Source: Mastigamoeba balamuthi
Taxonomy: Eukaryota > Evosea > Mastigamoebida > Mastigamoebidae
NCBI GenBank assembly: GCA_902651635.1
Contig: CACRSC010000001.1
Location: forward strand, 466,325 to 530,324
DNA: 64,000 nucleotides
Reading direction: 5' to 3'
Shown piece by piece: positions 1 to 11,037 of this stretch; within the stretch, counting starts at the first letter, position 1, and every line of letters begins with the position of its first letter. Made by a program: the position numbers and the translations under genes. Under the pieces are notes generated by a model. That model did no database searches and had not been told where the DNA came from. It worked only from the letters and a program-made list of their open reading frames with translations.

Positions 1-2687
1 CGTCAGTGCCCGCGGCCATCGCCTCTGCCCCCGTCGTGGCCCGCGATGGCTCGGTCAACTTTACGGCCATGTCGATGGCCTACTGGTTCAGGGCAGAGGT
101 CAGCCCCACGACGACTCTCTACCCCGTCCTCAGCTACGCCCAGGCCTCAGGCACAGGCCTGCCCTCGCCCAGCTCCAGGTACCCCCTTGTCCCTTTGCCC
201 CCCGGGGCCCAGAGGGTCTCGTTTTGCCCCTTTCACTCTCCCTGGCTCGACCGCTGGCTGGGTCTCCCAGGCAGTGCACCTGCACGGCTCCACCAGTGCC
301 ACCCACCCATTGGGTCCGGGACTGAATGAAGCGGGATGGGTGGGTGGTTTACGGGCCTCGGACTGTATGTCAGGCGGTTCTTTAATTCCTCTTTCATTTT
401 GCCTCCGAGACCCGCAACGGGTTTTCAAGTGATTCCAGACCCGCTTTGCTCACGGTCGTGACCGCAGGGTGGCCAAGTACGCTGCCCTGGGCGGGCAGAG
501 CACCGCGTACCTCGAGCTCGCCACCGTGTCGCCCAACAACCGCACCACCTACTCGCACACGGGCGTCAAGGCCGTCCGCGAGTGGGTCCACGTCGCCTCC
601 ACCTGGGACGGCCACACGGGCCTCGTCACCCTCTTCGAGGTGCGTCCGAGCCAGCTTCGCCCGCGTGCCGCCCTGACACGCCACCGGTGCTCTCGCAGAA
701 CGGCGAGGTGATCGCCAGGGGCACGGGCTTCAAGGGCGCGCTGCCCACGGGCAAGCAGTTCTTCTTCCCCGACATGCAGTGGGCCTCGCGGCTGTTCGGC
801 CTGGCCGACGAGATCACCGCGTGGTCCGCCGCGCTGACCGAGGCGGAGGTCCGCAAGGTCGCCGGCGGCGACGTGGCTGTGCGCCAGGCGGACCTGATCC
901 TGCGGATCCCCTGCGACGAGAGCGAGGACGAGGTCGACGACGCCAACGACACCGTGTACAACGCGGCGTCCAAGGAGCATCCCGCCACCGTCATCGGCCC
1001 GCACGTGCCCCGCGTGCCCTCGCAGGGCCCCAAGGCCGACGTCGGCTTCTCCGTCGTCGCGGTGAGCGCGGGCGCGCCCACGGACCTCGTGTTCCCCGAG
1101 GACGTGCACGTGACCTCGGCCTCCAAGGGCTCGTTCAGCGTCCAGGGCAAGACCGTCACGTACACGCCGCCGGCGGGGGGCCCGGGCACGGAGGGGGCGG
1201 TGCTCAAAACGTCGCTGGGGCATGTGTTCCTCGTGCCCAACACGCCGCCGGCCCCGAGGGACTTTGCCGTGTCGGTGCACGAGATGCAGACGGTCGTCCT
1301 GACGCCAGTCTTCTACTCGGGGCCCAAGCTCAGCCGCTGGTTCATGTACCAGACTGACGCCGAGGGTCAGTTCCTCACGGTCAAGGTCGCCGCGGTGCCC
1401 GCCGCCGGGAGGCTGTTCCAGTACGACGGGACGCCCATCACGGCCGCCGGGACGCTCGTGAGCGACACGATGTACAGGCTCAAGTTCAACGCGTCCGAGG
1501 ACGACTACGGCAAGAACGCCACCATCGTCTTCGATGTCTCCGACGGCGTCGACACGACGCAGTCGCACTACAAGCTGCACGTCGTCGAGCCCGTGGTCCT
1601 CCCGGCCCCCATCGGCATCAGCGTCGACAACGTGGCGTCCGAGGTCGCGCTGACGCTCGCGGACCACCTGGACCCGAGGCACAAGGCCGCGTTCATCATC
1701 ACCGACCCCCCAGAGCACGGCAAGCTGCTCGACGCCAGCGGCGCGGAGCTCGTGTACCGCCCGATGACTAGGTACGTCGCGCAGTGGGCGTCGGAGCTGG
1801 TCAACTTCAGCAGCGAGTACAACGACGACACGCACGAGGGCCACTACGGTGCCGTCAACGTGCTGGGCGCCCCGCAGCAGTGGCCCGAGGCCGACGGGTC
1901 CGTCCTCTCGTGGTCGGCCAAGGACCCCCCGGACGACCCCACCGCCCAGACGGACGAGTGGATCGTTGTGCGCTACGCCGAGGCCGTGCACCTCTCGAGG
2001 GTCTTTGTCCTCGAGAACCTCTACTCCAACAACACGTGGAAGATCGAGGCCCTCGACGAGGACACGGCGCAGTGGGTCACCGTCTCGGAGCGGGCCAAGC
2101 AGACGGCCGTGATGCCCATGTACACCGCGCAGAAGTACGACCCGGAGATCTCTGCCGGCCTCTACCCGTTCCGCACGAGGACCCTCCGCGTCAACGTGCA
2201 CTACGTCGGGCGCCAGTTCCCCCAGATCGACGCCATCATGATGGTCGGCTACCAGCCGGTCATGGCCGCGCGTCTGGCAGGGAACAAGGTGCGCTACGTG
2301 CCCACCAAGGGCTTCAGGGGCGCGGACAACTTCACGTACAACATCGAGTTCGCGAGCTACGCCGCCATGGAGGTCATCGCCGCGACGGGCACCAGCCTCT
2401 ACGCGACGCCCACGGCCGCGCTGGTGTCGCTCGCGGTGCACTCGCCGGACCAGCCGGAGCCCGCGGTGTCCTCCGAGGCGGTGGTGGAGGCGTACGATGA
2501 CGGCTGCACGGACAACAGGAAGGTCAAGGGCCTCGTCGCCGCGCTCGTCGTCAGCGCCTTCGCTGCCGTCGTCGCGGGCATCGCCGCCGTCTTCATGTGC
2601 TCGCGGGCCCGCAAGCCACGGGCTGCAAGGAGCGGTATTGAGCTTCCCCCCAGCAGTGGCAACGACGGCGCAATCATCATCACCTAA
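1..2687 (+). CDS. LamG/discoidin-like type I membrane protein (3' part)
   Basis: The gene enters from the left edge, so its N-terminus and signal peptide are not visible. Exons read 1-178, 468-639 and 699-2687; both junctions keep one frame and have GT-AG ends. The first two exons and the start of the third look like a concanavalin/LamG-type fold (CHVASTWDG-like stretch, then NGEVIARGTGF). A long extracellular part follows, including a discoidin-like segment around 1780-2260 and a cadherin-like strand pattern (VRYVPTKGFRGADNFTYNI). One hydrophobic helix lies near 2520-2600, then a short basic tail ending in TAA. This suggests a cell-surface adhesion or recognition protein. Domain names are inferred from residue patterns only; the single-pass topology is clear. 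Confidence 0.7.
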
Positions 2688-2918
2688 CTATCGATGGCCA
2701 ACAGCGCCACAGACCTTCGGAACTCATCACGTATTTAACCCCGTATTTTGCAAGGTTGCATCCCTCCGCCCTTTGAGCTGTATGGCAGCAGGAATGTTGC
2801 GGCATCCCCTTTGTGTTTGGGTCGCTTCAGCGGAGAGCGACTGGAGCTGCTGCTGTGGCACGGGCATCACTGCGATGCTTATCTACATCAGTGGGTCTCA
2901 GAGCGAGCAGTGCGCCGC

Positions 2919-4978
2919 TCAGAGCTGCTTGCAGCGGAGACGAACAGCGTTGAGGGACGTGTCGTCGCCGCTGCCCTGGCTGGGCTCGACTCTGGTGCGT
3001 ATGCCGACAACTGCGTAGCCGCTGGGGCACTTGTACCACTGCGTCCACGACCCCCAGCTCGTCTTGGAGTTGCTCTCCCCGGGGAACGTGAACTGCTGGC
3101 CCTGCGCGTTGCGACACAGCCCCCTCATCCTGTTCACCGCGGTGTCGTCGCAGCTGCTGCCGCAGGGGTTCTCGACCATCAGCTGGAACTCCGTCAGGTA
3201 GTACCCGGGCGGGCAGCCATAGGGCGTGTCCCATGAACCCCAGGGGCCGACCAGCGAAGTCGGGCCAGCGGTGTAGCTGTCCCCGCAGTAGAGGCGGACG
3301 CCGTTGGCCGCGGTGTCGTCTCCCCTGCCCTGCCCTGGCTCGCTGATGGTCGCGAAGCCCGTGGCGTACGTGTTGGTGGGGCACAGGCCCAACGCACCCC
3401 AGTTGCCCCAGAACCCGTCGTTGCCGAACTCAAGGCCGTAGGCACACGCACCGCCAGCGGACGCCGTGCAGGTTGGCGACTGCGCCCAACGGCCACCGTT
3501 GGCCGCGATGTTGCACGCGTTGATTCCCTTGCGTATGCGGAAGTAACTGTGGTGCGCCTGAGTGAGTGGGGGCTTTATCAATCATCTGCGAGCGCACCCG
3601 TTCTCTCCCCAGCCGGCGCCCCAGCTGTTCTTGACGGTCCACGAGGTCCTGTCGTACCCCGTGACCATCACGGCGTGGTTGGTCCCCGAGCTGCATGCAC
3701 TGGTGGGCTGGACAATGCCGCGGATGTAGAACTGCAGCAGGTTGGCGTTGAGCGAGACACCGAGCATCCCGTACGTGACGAGCGCCTGCGGCATGGCGCC
3801 GCCCTCGTCCGACGACGTGATGCCCCACCGCGAGATGGATGCCGCTGCCCTGCAGCCTCTGTAGTCGCACGTGCCGTCCTCGGAGCCGACGTAGACGTAC
3901 TCGCTCTCGAGCATCAGCCCCCCGAGGTTGTTGGACATGTCCTGCACGTACTGCAGCGCGTACGGCGTCCAGCCGCCGTTGCAGCCCCCGCTGGTGCACT
4001 CGAGGAGCTGCTCGACCGAGAGGGTCAGCGATGCCCCGTTGGCCTTCCTCCAGGCCGCCTCGACGATCGAAGTCGTTGCAAAGGCCCAGCAACTCCCTGC
4101 CAGAGCATTGATGATGAGCATCACTCAGCCCCCTCCCGACCCCGTGTGCGCACCACATCTCCCCTGGTTCCGCACGGGGGTGATGTAGGGGGAGTAGTAC
4201 GAGGCGGGGAGCTGGCGGCCAGCGCGCACGACGTCCTCGGGCGGGTCGTGGTTGGCGGTTCCGTTGCCCAGGCTGTCGTCCTTGACGACGGGGGCTGGGA
4301 ATGGCAGCTTGGCGTCTGCTCTGTCGTAGGCCAGATACCGCTGGGCAAACTCTTTCTGCGTGACGTCGGCAAACTTGTTGTTTTGTGTTTTGGCGAAAAC
4401 GTCAGCATGTAAGGTGCATTACCTTTTCCGGCCGGTAAAGAGAAAAAGCGAAAAATGCCAGAGAAACGGTGGTGATGACGTCCCGCTATGGGATGGGCAG
4501 AAAAGGCGGTTGGAGAGCACACCTGGTTGATGCCGAAGGTGGCCTCGGGCTGCTCGTGCTGTATGCCCTCGATGACCCTTAGGTTGGCCGCGAACACCGC
4601 TTTGCGCGCCGCCTCTGTGGCCCACAGCGGAGACGCCGCAACCGTTGGTGTGAACCGTCAGTGGCGGCCTCACCCGCGTGGACGGAGGAGGAGGGAGGGA
4701 GGGAGGGAGGTCGCCTGCCTTCTTCAGGAGACGAGTAGGAGCGCTTGTACTCCTTCTTGAACAGCTCCTGCGTGCGGATCCCGCGTGTCGGGGTGAGAAG
4801 CGTGTGCGGCCGGCTCGATGGCCGAATTGAGAAGCGAGCAGGAGGTGCGGGGGGGCGTGGGGGGACGAACGAAAGCGTTGGGGTCCGAGGGGTCGATGAA
4901 AGCGGACTCGGCAGCACTGGCAGCCAGCTTGCTGGCCACCACCAGAGTGCAGAGCAGCAGTAAGGTGTGCGGCAACAT
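2919..4978 (-). CDS. Papain-family (C1A) cysteine peptidase with C-terminal VMO-I domain
   Basis: Six exons give one continuous protein: 4978-4871, 4767-4719, 4614-4523, 4373-4154, 4096-3598 and 3546-2919. A signal peptide (MLPHTLLLLCTLVVAS) is followed by an I29 inhibitor propeptide (ELFKKEYKRSYSS, later FADVTQKEFAQRY). The mature peptidase has QGRCGSCWAFA with the active-site Cys, NHAVMVTGY with the His and NSWGAGWGENGY with the Asn. An intron falls inside that last motif. About 200 residues then carry three repeats of the GDDTxxNxxRLxC type, the signature of vitelline membrane outer layer protein I. It is probably a secreted or vacuolar protease with a beta-prism carbohydrate-binding-like tail. 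Intron 2 (4615-4718) appears to use a GC donor. The exon 1 donor (GTTCGT) is the least certain boundary. Confidence 0.82.
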
Positions 4979-5162
4979 AAAGGGTGATGGTGATTGCAGT
5001 GAGTGCTTGCCCTGAGCAACCTTACACTTCTGGAGACGTCGGTGCGCGATTTCAACGGATGACGTGCCGTTCCGTTATTTGAACCAGTTGCTCGAAAAAG
5101 GATGTGTGCTCGACAGCTTGGCACCCATGACGAGCGGAAACGTGACTTTCTTTTATGTGAAT

Positions 5163-5235
5163 GCGACCTTGGCGCAGCTGGTAGCGCGTTAGACTGAAGA
5201 TCTAAAGGTCGCTGGTTCAATCCCGGCAGGTCGCA
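5163..5235 (+). tRNA. tRNA-Phe (GAA)
   Basis: A 73-nt cloverleaf with no intron. The acceptor stem GCGACCT pairs with AGGTCGC and is followed by discriminator A. The anticodon loop CTGAAGA gives anticodon GAA. The T arm GCTGG-TTCAATC-CCGGC is complete. A 3' CCA is not encoded, as expected for a eukaryotic nuclear gene. Confidence 0.95.
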
Positions 5236-5483
5236 TTCTTGATTTACATACAAGGGGTCTAACCTGAACTGGGTCGTTTGTCTGACAATTTACCGTGACA
5301 CGGAATGCGCACGAGTACCTGGCCCCTGCGACACGATCGGAAGTGCGGGAAGGTCATGTGGGGTTCAGTCCAGAAGACTGTCTCTGAGCGCACCTCGTTG
5401 AAATTGACGTCCCTTCAAAAGCCGAGATCTGCCAGCCCGTGAGAGCGTAAACACAGTATTTCGCTCAACACTCGGACAAGAGA

Positions 5484-6350
5484 ATGGCACCCACACGCAA
5501 GGTCGCTCGGGTGGTGAAGCCCCTGCTGACGGAGGACGGCGACGGCGTGGCGATCAAGAGGACGATCGGCGCCCGTGGCCTGGACAACGTGGACCCGTTC
5601 CTGCTGCTCGACCACTTCGGCAGCGCTGACCCGGACCAGTACATGGCCGGCTTCCCGCGCCACCCGCACGCCGGCATCGAGACGGTCACGTACATGAAGC
5701 ACGGCCACGTCACGCACCGCGACAGCTGCGGCAACGAGGGCACCATCGGCCCCGGCGACCTGCAGTGGATGACCGCGGGCCGCGGCATCCTGCACGAGGA
5801 GATGCCCGTCCGCGACGACGGCGACCCGCGGGTCGAGGGCTTCCAGCTCTGGCTCAGCCTCCCGCGGACGCACAAGCGCTGCGCCCCGCGCTACCAGGAC
5901 GTGCGCGCGGGCAAGGTCCCCGAGACGGTGCTCGCCAGCGGGGCGAGGGTCAAGGTCATCGCGGGCGAGGTCGGCGGGGTCGTCGGGCCCATCCGCGAGG
6001 TCGTTGCGGACCCCACGTACCTCGACGTCGAGCTGCAGCCCGGGGGCTCGTTCGAGCACGCCGCGCCCGCGGGGCACTCGGTGGTGTGCTACCTGTACGA
6101 GGGCGAGGGCCTGTTCGGCGCCGAGGGCTGCCGGGTCAGCGAGGAGTCGGCGGTCGTGTTTGAGGGGGAGGGGGCGCTCTCGGTGCGGACCCCCGCGGAT
6201 GCCCAGGGAGCGACGCGCTTCCTGGTCCTCGCGGGAAAGAAGATCGGCGAGCCCATCGTGCGCTACGGGCCGTTCGTCACCAACAGCCAGGCCGAGGTCC
6301 AGGAGATCCTACGCTCTGTGAGAGCCGGAACCTTCCCGCCCTCGGAGTAG
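5484..6350 (+). CDS. Pirin (cupin metalloprotein)
   Basis: An intronless 288-residue protein of normal pirin length. It matches the family from the first residues (KRTIGARGLDNVDPFLLLDH). The metal ligands are present: His60 and His62 in RHPHAG, His104 and Glu106 in ILHEEMP. The C-terminal cupin is also complete (SVVCYLYEGEG). Pirins bind iron and are described as redox-sensitive transcription cofactors or quercetinases. Which role applies here cannot be told from sequence. The ATG chosen is the first in frame and lies shortly downstream of tRNA-Phe. The gene ends in TAG. Confidence 0.95.
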   Translation: MAPTRKVARVVKPLLTEDGDGVAIKRTIGARGLDNVDPFLLLDHFGSADPDQYMAGFPRHPHAGIETVTYMKHGHVTHRDSCGNEGTIGPGDLQWMTAGRGILHEEMPVRDDGDPRVEGFQLWLSLPRTHKRCAPRYQDVRAGKVPETVLASGARVKVIAGEVGGVVGPIREVVADPTYLDVELQPGGSFEHAAPAGHSVVCYLYEGEGLFGAEGCRVSEESAVVFEGEGALSVRTPADAQGATRFLVLAGKKIGEPIVRYGPFVTNSQAEVQEILRSVRAGTFPPSE

Positions 6351-6642
6351 GCGGTGTTCGCCACGAGGGCTGGACACCATCGGGACAGCAGTGCTGGGAA
6401 TTAGTACCAGCGGATGTTGATAAGACAACAATTGGAGATAAATGAGATGAACGAGACTCAAGGCACGTTCGCCAGGGGCACGAGTTCGTGTAATGTGCGG
6501 GCTACCCTGTTGGAAGGCGTGGGGTGTGCTGCACACACCAGCGTTGCGCATTTTAAATTGAATCTAGCGCTGTGTATTCAAACGGTATTGGTAGTGATTG
6601 ATTACTCAGGAGCCGCTGTGGCGCACGAGCCCGCTGGCCCGC

Positions 6643-7707
6643 TCAGGCGTCCGAGTAGGGGTGCGCCGTCACGCCCAGCTGCTCGTCGTACAGCTTCTCG
6701 TACGCCGCGAACGTGGACCTGTTGTGTATGCGCTCCTTCCACAGGTTGTGCCAGTGGTACACGAGCGACTCGCCCATCTTGCGGTCGACGTACCGCTGCC
6801 TCTCGCCGTCGAGCTCGGCGAAGAGCCACCTGAAGTCGTACCCGGGGCACATGTGCTTGTCCAGCCAGCACCAGTCGATCCTCCGCCAGTCCAGCAGCCG
6901 CAGCGCCTCGGGCTTGGCGGCGACCGTCATCGCCGAGAGGCCCCAGATCGCGCCGGGCTTCTTCTGCGCGACGGCCGCGCCGGTGATGTTGCGCTCGGCC
7001 TCGCCGCCAGCGACGAGGTACGCGAGGGCGTTGTTGAGCAGCCGCGGCCTGCTGGCCCACTGGTACATGAAGTCGCCGGCCCGCATCTCGTCGGCCGCGC
7101 TGCGCAGCCAGAGGCAGTCGAGGTCGAAGTAGAGCCCGCCGTACCTGTGCAGCACGATCATCCGCGCCCAGTCGGCCCTGCGCTGCACGGGCCCGCGCTG
7201 CTCGTCGGCCTGCGCGCGGACCGCCTCGTACGGCGTCCCCGCCGACATCCTCAGCGGGTCGTACGGCAGCACCAGCACGCGCGCGGCCGCCGCCCCGCGC
7301 GCAGAGAGCACCTGCGCGAGCCAGGGGCTCTCGGACCGCCGCGCGTACCACCCGCCGCGCGTGTCCAGCCAGACGACGGCCCGCCAGCGCTCGGGGCCCG
7401 CGAGCAGCGCGCTGTGCACCGCGAGGGCGCTCTTGAGCGAGAGCGCCTGCTTGCGCCCGAAGAAGCCCGCCCACCACACGTGCAGCACGCGCGACGCCGC
7501 GGGCCCGCGCGCCAGCTCCGCGTCGGGGTCCAGGTCCTCGCGCAGCTGCAGCATGGGGTCCGCGCCGTCGGAGCCGTCGGACGCGCCGCCGGAGGTCCGC
7601 TGCTGCCGGTGCGCAAAGTGCACGTAGCGCGCGCTGACGAGCGCCGTGGAGACGAGCGCGGCCAGGGCGCACAGCAGCACCCCCCTGCGCACGGAGGAGA
7701 GGGCCAT
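6643..7707 (-). CDS. Type II membrane glycosyltransferase with DXD motif
   Basis: An intronless 354-residue protein. The start was chosen at the ATG that puts a short basic N-terminus before a signal-anchor helix (VLLCALAALVSTALV), typical of Golgi glycosyltransferases. An upstream in-frame extension has no ATG-like context and is disfavoured. The catalytic core contains the sugar-binding DXD region in YGGLYFDLDCLWL, preceded by ADWARMIVLHRYGG. The C-terminus has WHNLWKERIHNRST. This matches the DXD sugar-binding/alpha-1,4-glycosyltransferase group (GT32-like). It probably works in the Golgi lumen; donor and acceptor are unknown. Confidence 0.8.
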   Translation of the reverse strand: MALSSVRRGVLLCALAALVSTALVSARYVHFAHRQQRTSGGASDGSDGADPMLQLREDLDPDAELARGPAASRVLHVWWAGFFGRKQALSLKSALAVHSALLAGPERWRAVVWLDTRGGWYARRSESPWLAQVLSARGAAAARVLVLPYDPLRMSAGTPYEAVRAQADEQRGPVQRRADWARMIVLHRYGGLYFDLDCLWLRSAADEMRAGDFMYQWASRPRLLNNALAYLVAGGEAERNITGAAVAQKKPGAIWGLSAMTVAAKPEALRLLDWRRIDWCWLDKHMCPGYDFRWLFAELDGERQRYVDRKMGESLVYHWHNLWKERIHNRSTFAAYEKLYDEQLGVTAHPYSDA

Positions 7708-7832
7708 CTGGAAACGGGTGGGGGGTGGGGGGGCAGTGGATGTGCCGGCTTTCGAATAACGGTGCACCTGCAGCACTCCAATCAGGGAGATTCACAGTTG
7801 TTCAGGATCTGCAATCTTGTTCAAATTTTCAG

Positions 7833-8323
7833 ATGGACAACACCAGCCCCGACCCCGTCGCGGCCCCGGGCGGCTCCCGCGAGGAGCCCGGCCCGCGCCG
7901 CCGCGTGACCTCGGAGAGCGCGGAGTCGTCGGTGGACCCGCAGGAGGAGGACGCGGACTACTCGGCAGAGGTGGCGCTGGTCTCGCGGATGATCCGGGCG
8001 CTCGACGACGAGCTCGCGGCCCGCGGCGAGGGCGACGAGCGCACCGCGCTGGCCTGCACCGTCATCGAGCGCGACCTGGCGCTCTCCCGCGCGGCACAAG
8101 TAGACGGCCTGCTCGCCACGCCACTCAACGCCGCCAGTCTCTCGAGGAGCTGTCCAGGGCAAACGGCAAGCTAGCGGCTGAGCTCGCCGGCGTCAAGCAG
8201 GAGAACGGCGCTCTCTGGCGCGAGGTCACGCGGCTCACCTTGGGTACGCCAGCTCCCTTTCCCCCCTCGCGGTGGCAGCTACTCACGCGTGGCCCAGAGC
8301 TCGGAAAAGCAAAGGCATTGTGA
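7833..8323 (+). CDS. Small coiled-coil protein, function unknown
   Basis: I do not recognise a family. The N-terminus is acidic and disordered, followed by EVALVSRMIRALDDELAARG. A tail rich in L/E/K heptads (SLEELSRANGKLAAELAG) predicts a coiled coil. Joining the two parts needs a 38-nt GT-AG intron at 8100-8137; without it the frame runs into a non-helical tail and stops at 8174. The downstream end may also be spliced, because a GGTACG donor-like site follows the helix. It lies between a divergent glycosyltransferase gene and a convergent BRCT gene. The start ATG is the first after the upstream gene. Confidence 0.5.
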
Positions 8324-8681
8324 GCGGCAATTTGGGGCACGGAATTGAATGTAAGGCAATTTGAGTATGTGTGATTGGCATTATCCCCAGAACAATCATT
8401 GTGCGTGTACGTCTCCCCCCGGCACGAGGTTATCAGGTACCTCTCGCAACACTTAGCCGGCGATAAGAGAAGAGTGTTTCATTCCTTTGAAAAACAGCCG
8501 AGGCCGGGCAGTGCAAGCATTTGGCGGCTATCCGGCAGCACAGCCGAGTCGAAGAAAGGCATCAATGTGTGATATGTCGTGCTGATTTTTGGGGAGGGAG
8601 AGGGAGAGGGAGAGGGATGATCAGAGTATGGATGGGAGGGGGTGTCAGGGAGGGGGGGGATGCGAAAAAAAGCTAGAGATG
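8324..8681. other. Convergent intergenic region
   Basis: About 360 bp between two converging genes. It holds a purine-rich run (repeated GGGAGA near 8590-8620) but no ORF or RNA gene I can support. Poly(A) signals for both genes may lie here. Confidence 0.6.
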
Positions 8682-11037
8682 TCAAGGCGAAGCATCGGTA
8701 CACGACGGCGACATCGGCGCGTCGACAGTACCCCCGTCGGCCCCGCCGACAGAGCTCGCCGAGGGCGCCCCTCCGCCCGGCGGTGCCTGCGAGGCCGACT
8801 GCCCAGCGGACTGCGTTTGGGCCTGCTGCTCCGCCTGCTGCTGTCCCTGCTGCGCTTGCTGCGCCCCCGAGAGCACCGTGGCCGCCTGCAGGACCTCCTC
8901 GCACGCGTGCAGCAGCTGCGAGAGCGCCGTGTGCAGCCTCCCGGGCGTGGCCGCCGAGTCCGACGGCAGCTGCTCCGAGCCCAGCGCGAGGGGCGTCGAG
9001 CGCTGTGCCTGGCTGAGCACAGAGAACGCGGCCTCCTGCGTCGCGACGGGCAGCGACGAGCGCAGGCGCGGCTCGGCCATGAGCGTGATGGGGCGCATGC
9101 CTCTCAGCCACGGCACAGACCCCGCGACCCGCGCGACGTCAACGGCGCGCGGCTTGTGCGACAGCACCGAGGGGGCGAGGTCGATAGAGCGTCGGTTGTG
9201 GTGAAGGTGCCGTGTGATGCCGCGTACGCTCAGCGAGCACCGCAGGTTGTCCTGCAGGACGCCCGTCGCGCACCTGCCCCCCTGCTTCACGGGCGTCGCC
9301 GCAGCCACCGCGGGCGCCGGCGGGGGAGCTCCCCCGTTCGCGTGGTCCAGAGCGAACACCCCAGACGAATCGTACAGCGGCTCGTGCATGAGGTATTGCC
9401 CAAACGGCAGGCACGCTGTATCCCCCCACCGGCCGCGGGCGCTGTGTGAGTCCCCGTGGGTGGCGGCGCGGTGGCGGGCGCACTGTTGGAGTTGATGCAG
9501 TCGATGAACCAGTCAAACGAGACGGCGGGGATGCGCCATGACTGCGACGCGCGGAACTTGGGCCCGTTGGGCACCTGCGCGATGAGGTGCGTGCAGCGCT
9601 TGGAGAACTCGGGCGTGAACACGCCGCCCAGCATCGTCGTCATCTTCTCCACATGTTGCCTCGTCGCTGCGGGGAGCACCGGGCCGTCAGCGTCCGCCGT
9701 CGGCGGGTGCGCGTGGCGTGTGTTTGCGTTATTTCGTGACTCACTGAACGAGAGCCCAGTGACGCAGATCGTGCAGCCTGCGAACACCGGCAGCGCGTAT
9801 TCCCGCGAGATGGGCAGCAGCGTCTGCGCCTGCCAGCACGCCTGCACCCAGTTGGGCCGCACGACCGGCAGTCCTCTTTGCACGGCTACCTGTTGGTTTG
9901 CGTGGGAGGGGGAGAGAGAAGGGGGAGATCAGTCGATCCGTGCTGGATATTTTAAATCCCCGCCGCACACCCCTCGTCGTCACGCCGGGGCGCCTCTTTG
10001 CGTCGCCGACGTGGTGGGCCGTTGCCCGCCCTCCGTTCCTGGCGTTGTGCGGTGTCGCGTGCGCACCTGGTACGACGGGGAGAGGACGCTGCGGGTGCAG
10101 AGGTGCGTCGCGCACGACGACAGGCTCTCGCCCAGGAAGGTCCCGTTCATCAGCTCGACGTTGAGCTTGAGCTGCGCGGCCTGCCAGACGAACGAACCCA
10201 AGTCAGCGAGTTGGGGGGGCCGATGGGGCGGAGAAGACTAGAAATCCTGAGATTGCCGGCGCAGCAACGGGGGGGAAGGAGGAGGGGGGAAGCGGCTACG
10301 CAACGATGTCCGCGAGGTCCGAGGTGACCGAGAGCGAGACGTTCTCCATGACGCGCGAGAACACGGGGCGAGTGGGCAGCGGCTTGTTCATAACAATCGA
10401 GTCCATGAGGCACTTGGTCCCTGCGCGAAAAATAGCCGCCGCAAACGCCGCGGTTGGTTGCGGTCAGCTTCGGCACAGCACCCCGCGGGGACGGCCGGGC
10501 GCGGGGGCCCCGGCCCTCGCCAGCGCAGCGCGCGGCATCGCGAATTCTTGTGAATCTTCCTAAAATACCCCGACCCGAAAAGCAACACGGCGAGAAAACG
10601 GCCCCGCACCGCCGGGGCAAACACAGGCGCCACACCCTTCCCCAGAGGGCCCGCCGCCCCGCCGCCGAGCGTACCGTAGACCCGCGCCGACCGAGGCTTC
10701 TGCACGCAGAACTGCAGGCGCCAAGATTAAAAAGCGCGTTGTGTAAGCGATGGATTGATTATTCGGATAGCAGGAAGCGGGACGAAGGGCCCCAAGGCAG
10801 CGAGGAAGGGGGGCGGCGGGTGCAAAGTTGAGGGGGAGGGTTGGGGGCGCGGGTGGCGCGCACCTCGTCCTGGAACGAGTCGGTGACTATCGCGGTGGCA
10901 GAGTCGGCGTCGTCCGAGATGAACCCGCCGCGCTTGGTGATGCCGTCGCGCACGGCGTCTGCCGCCGCGCGCGAGACCTTGCTGAGGAAGATGCGCTCGC
11001 CCGCAAAGAGTCCCGACCCATCGTTCGTCGACGCCAT
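8682..11037 (-). CDS. Multi-BRCT DNA-damage protein, TopBP1/Rad4/Dpb11-like
   Basis: Seven exons stay in frame: 11037-10864, 10711-10675, 10420-10305, 10180-10067, 9889-9745, 9666-9484 and 9415-8682. Three BRCT modules are visible. The first starts at LFAGERIFLSK. The second ends with VVRPNWVQACW, the conserved C-terminal Trp helix. The third spans CTICVTGLSF to AVSFDWFIDCI, with the GG turn in MLGGVF and THLIAQ. A roughly 240-residue Q/A/P-rich disordered tail follows. Tandem BRCTs bind phosphopeptides in checkpoint and replication-initiation complexes. TopBP1/Rad4 is the best guess, but PTIP- or Rtt107-type proteins are not excluded. The start ATG precedes the first BRCT directly. Confidence 0.72.

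Noticed and set aside
549-2441. 630-codon antisense open frame over the membrane protein
   Set aside because: It lies opposite a clearly coding exon; high GC at third positions suppresses stops on the other strand. The peptide is R/G/V-rich with no domain.
3430-4158. Second reading frame over the cathepsin exons as a separate gene
   Set aside because: It is an out-of-frame shadow; the real frame has the Cys, His and Asn motifs.
6598-7908. 436-codon plus-strand frame opposite the glycosyltransferase
   Set aside because: Same GC-driven effect; the minus-strand frame has anchor helix and DXD motif.
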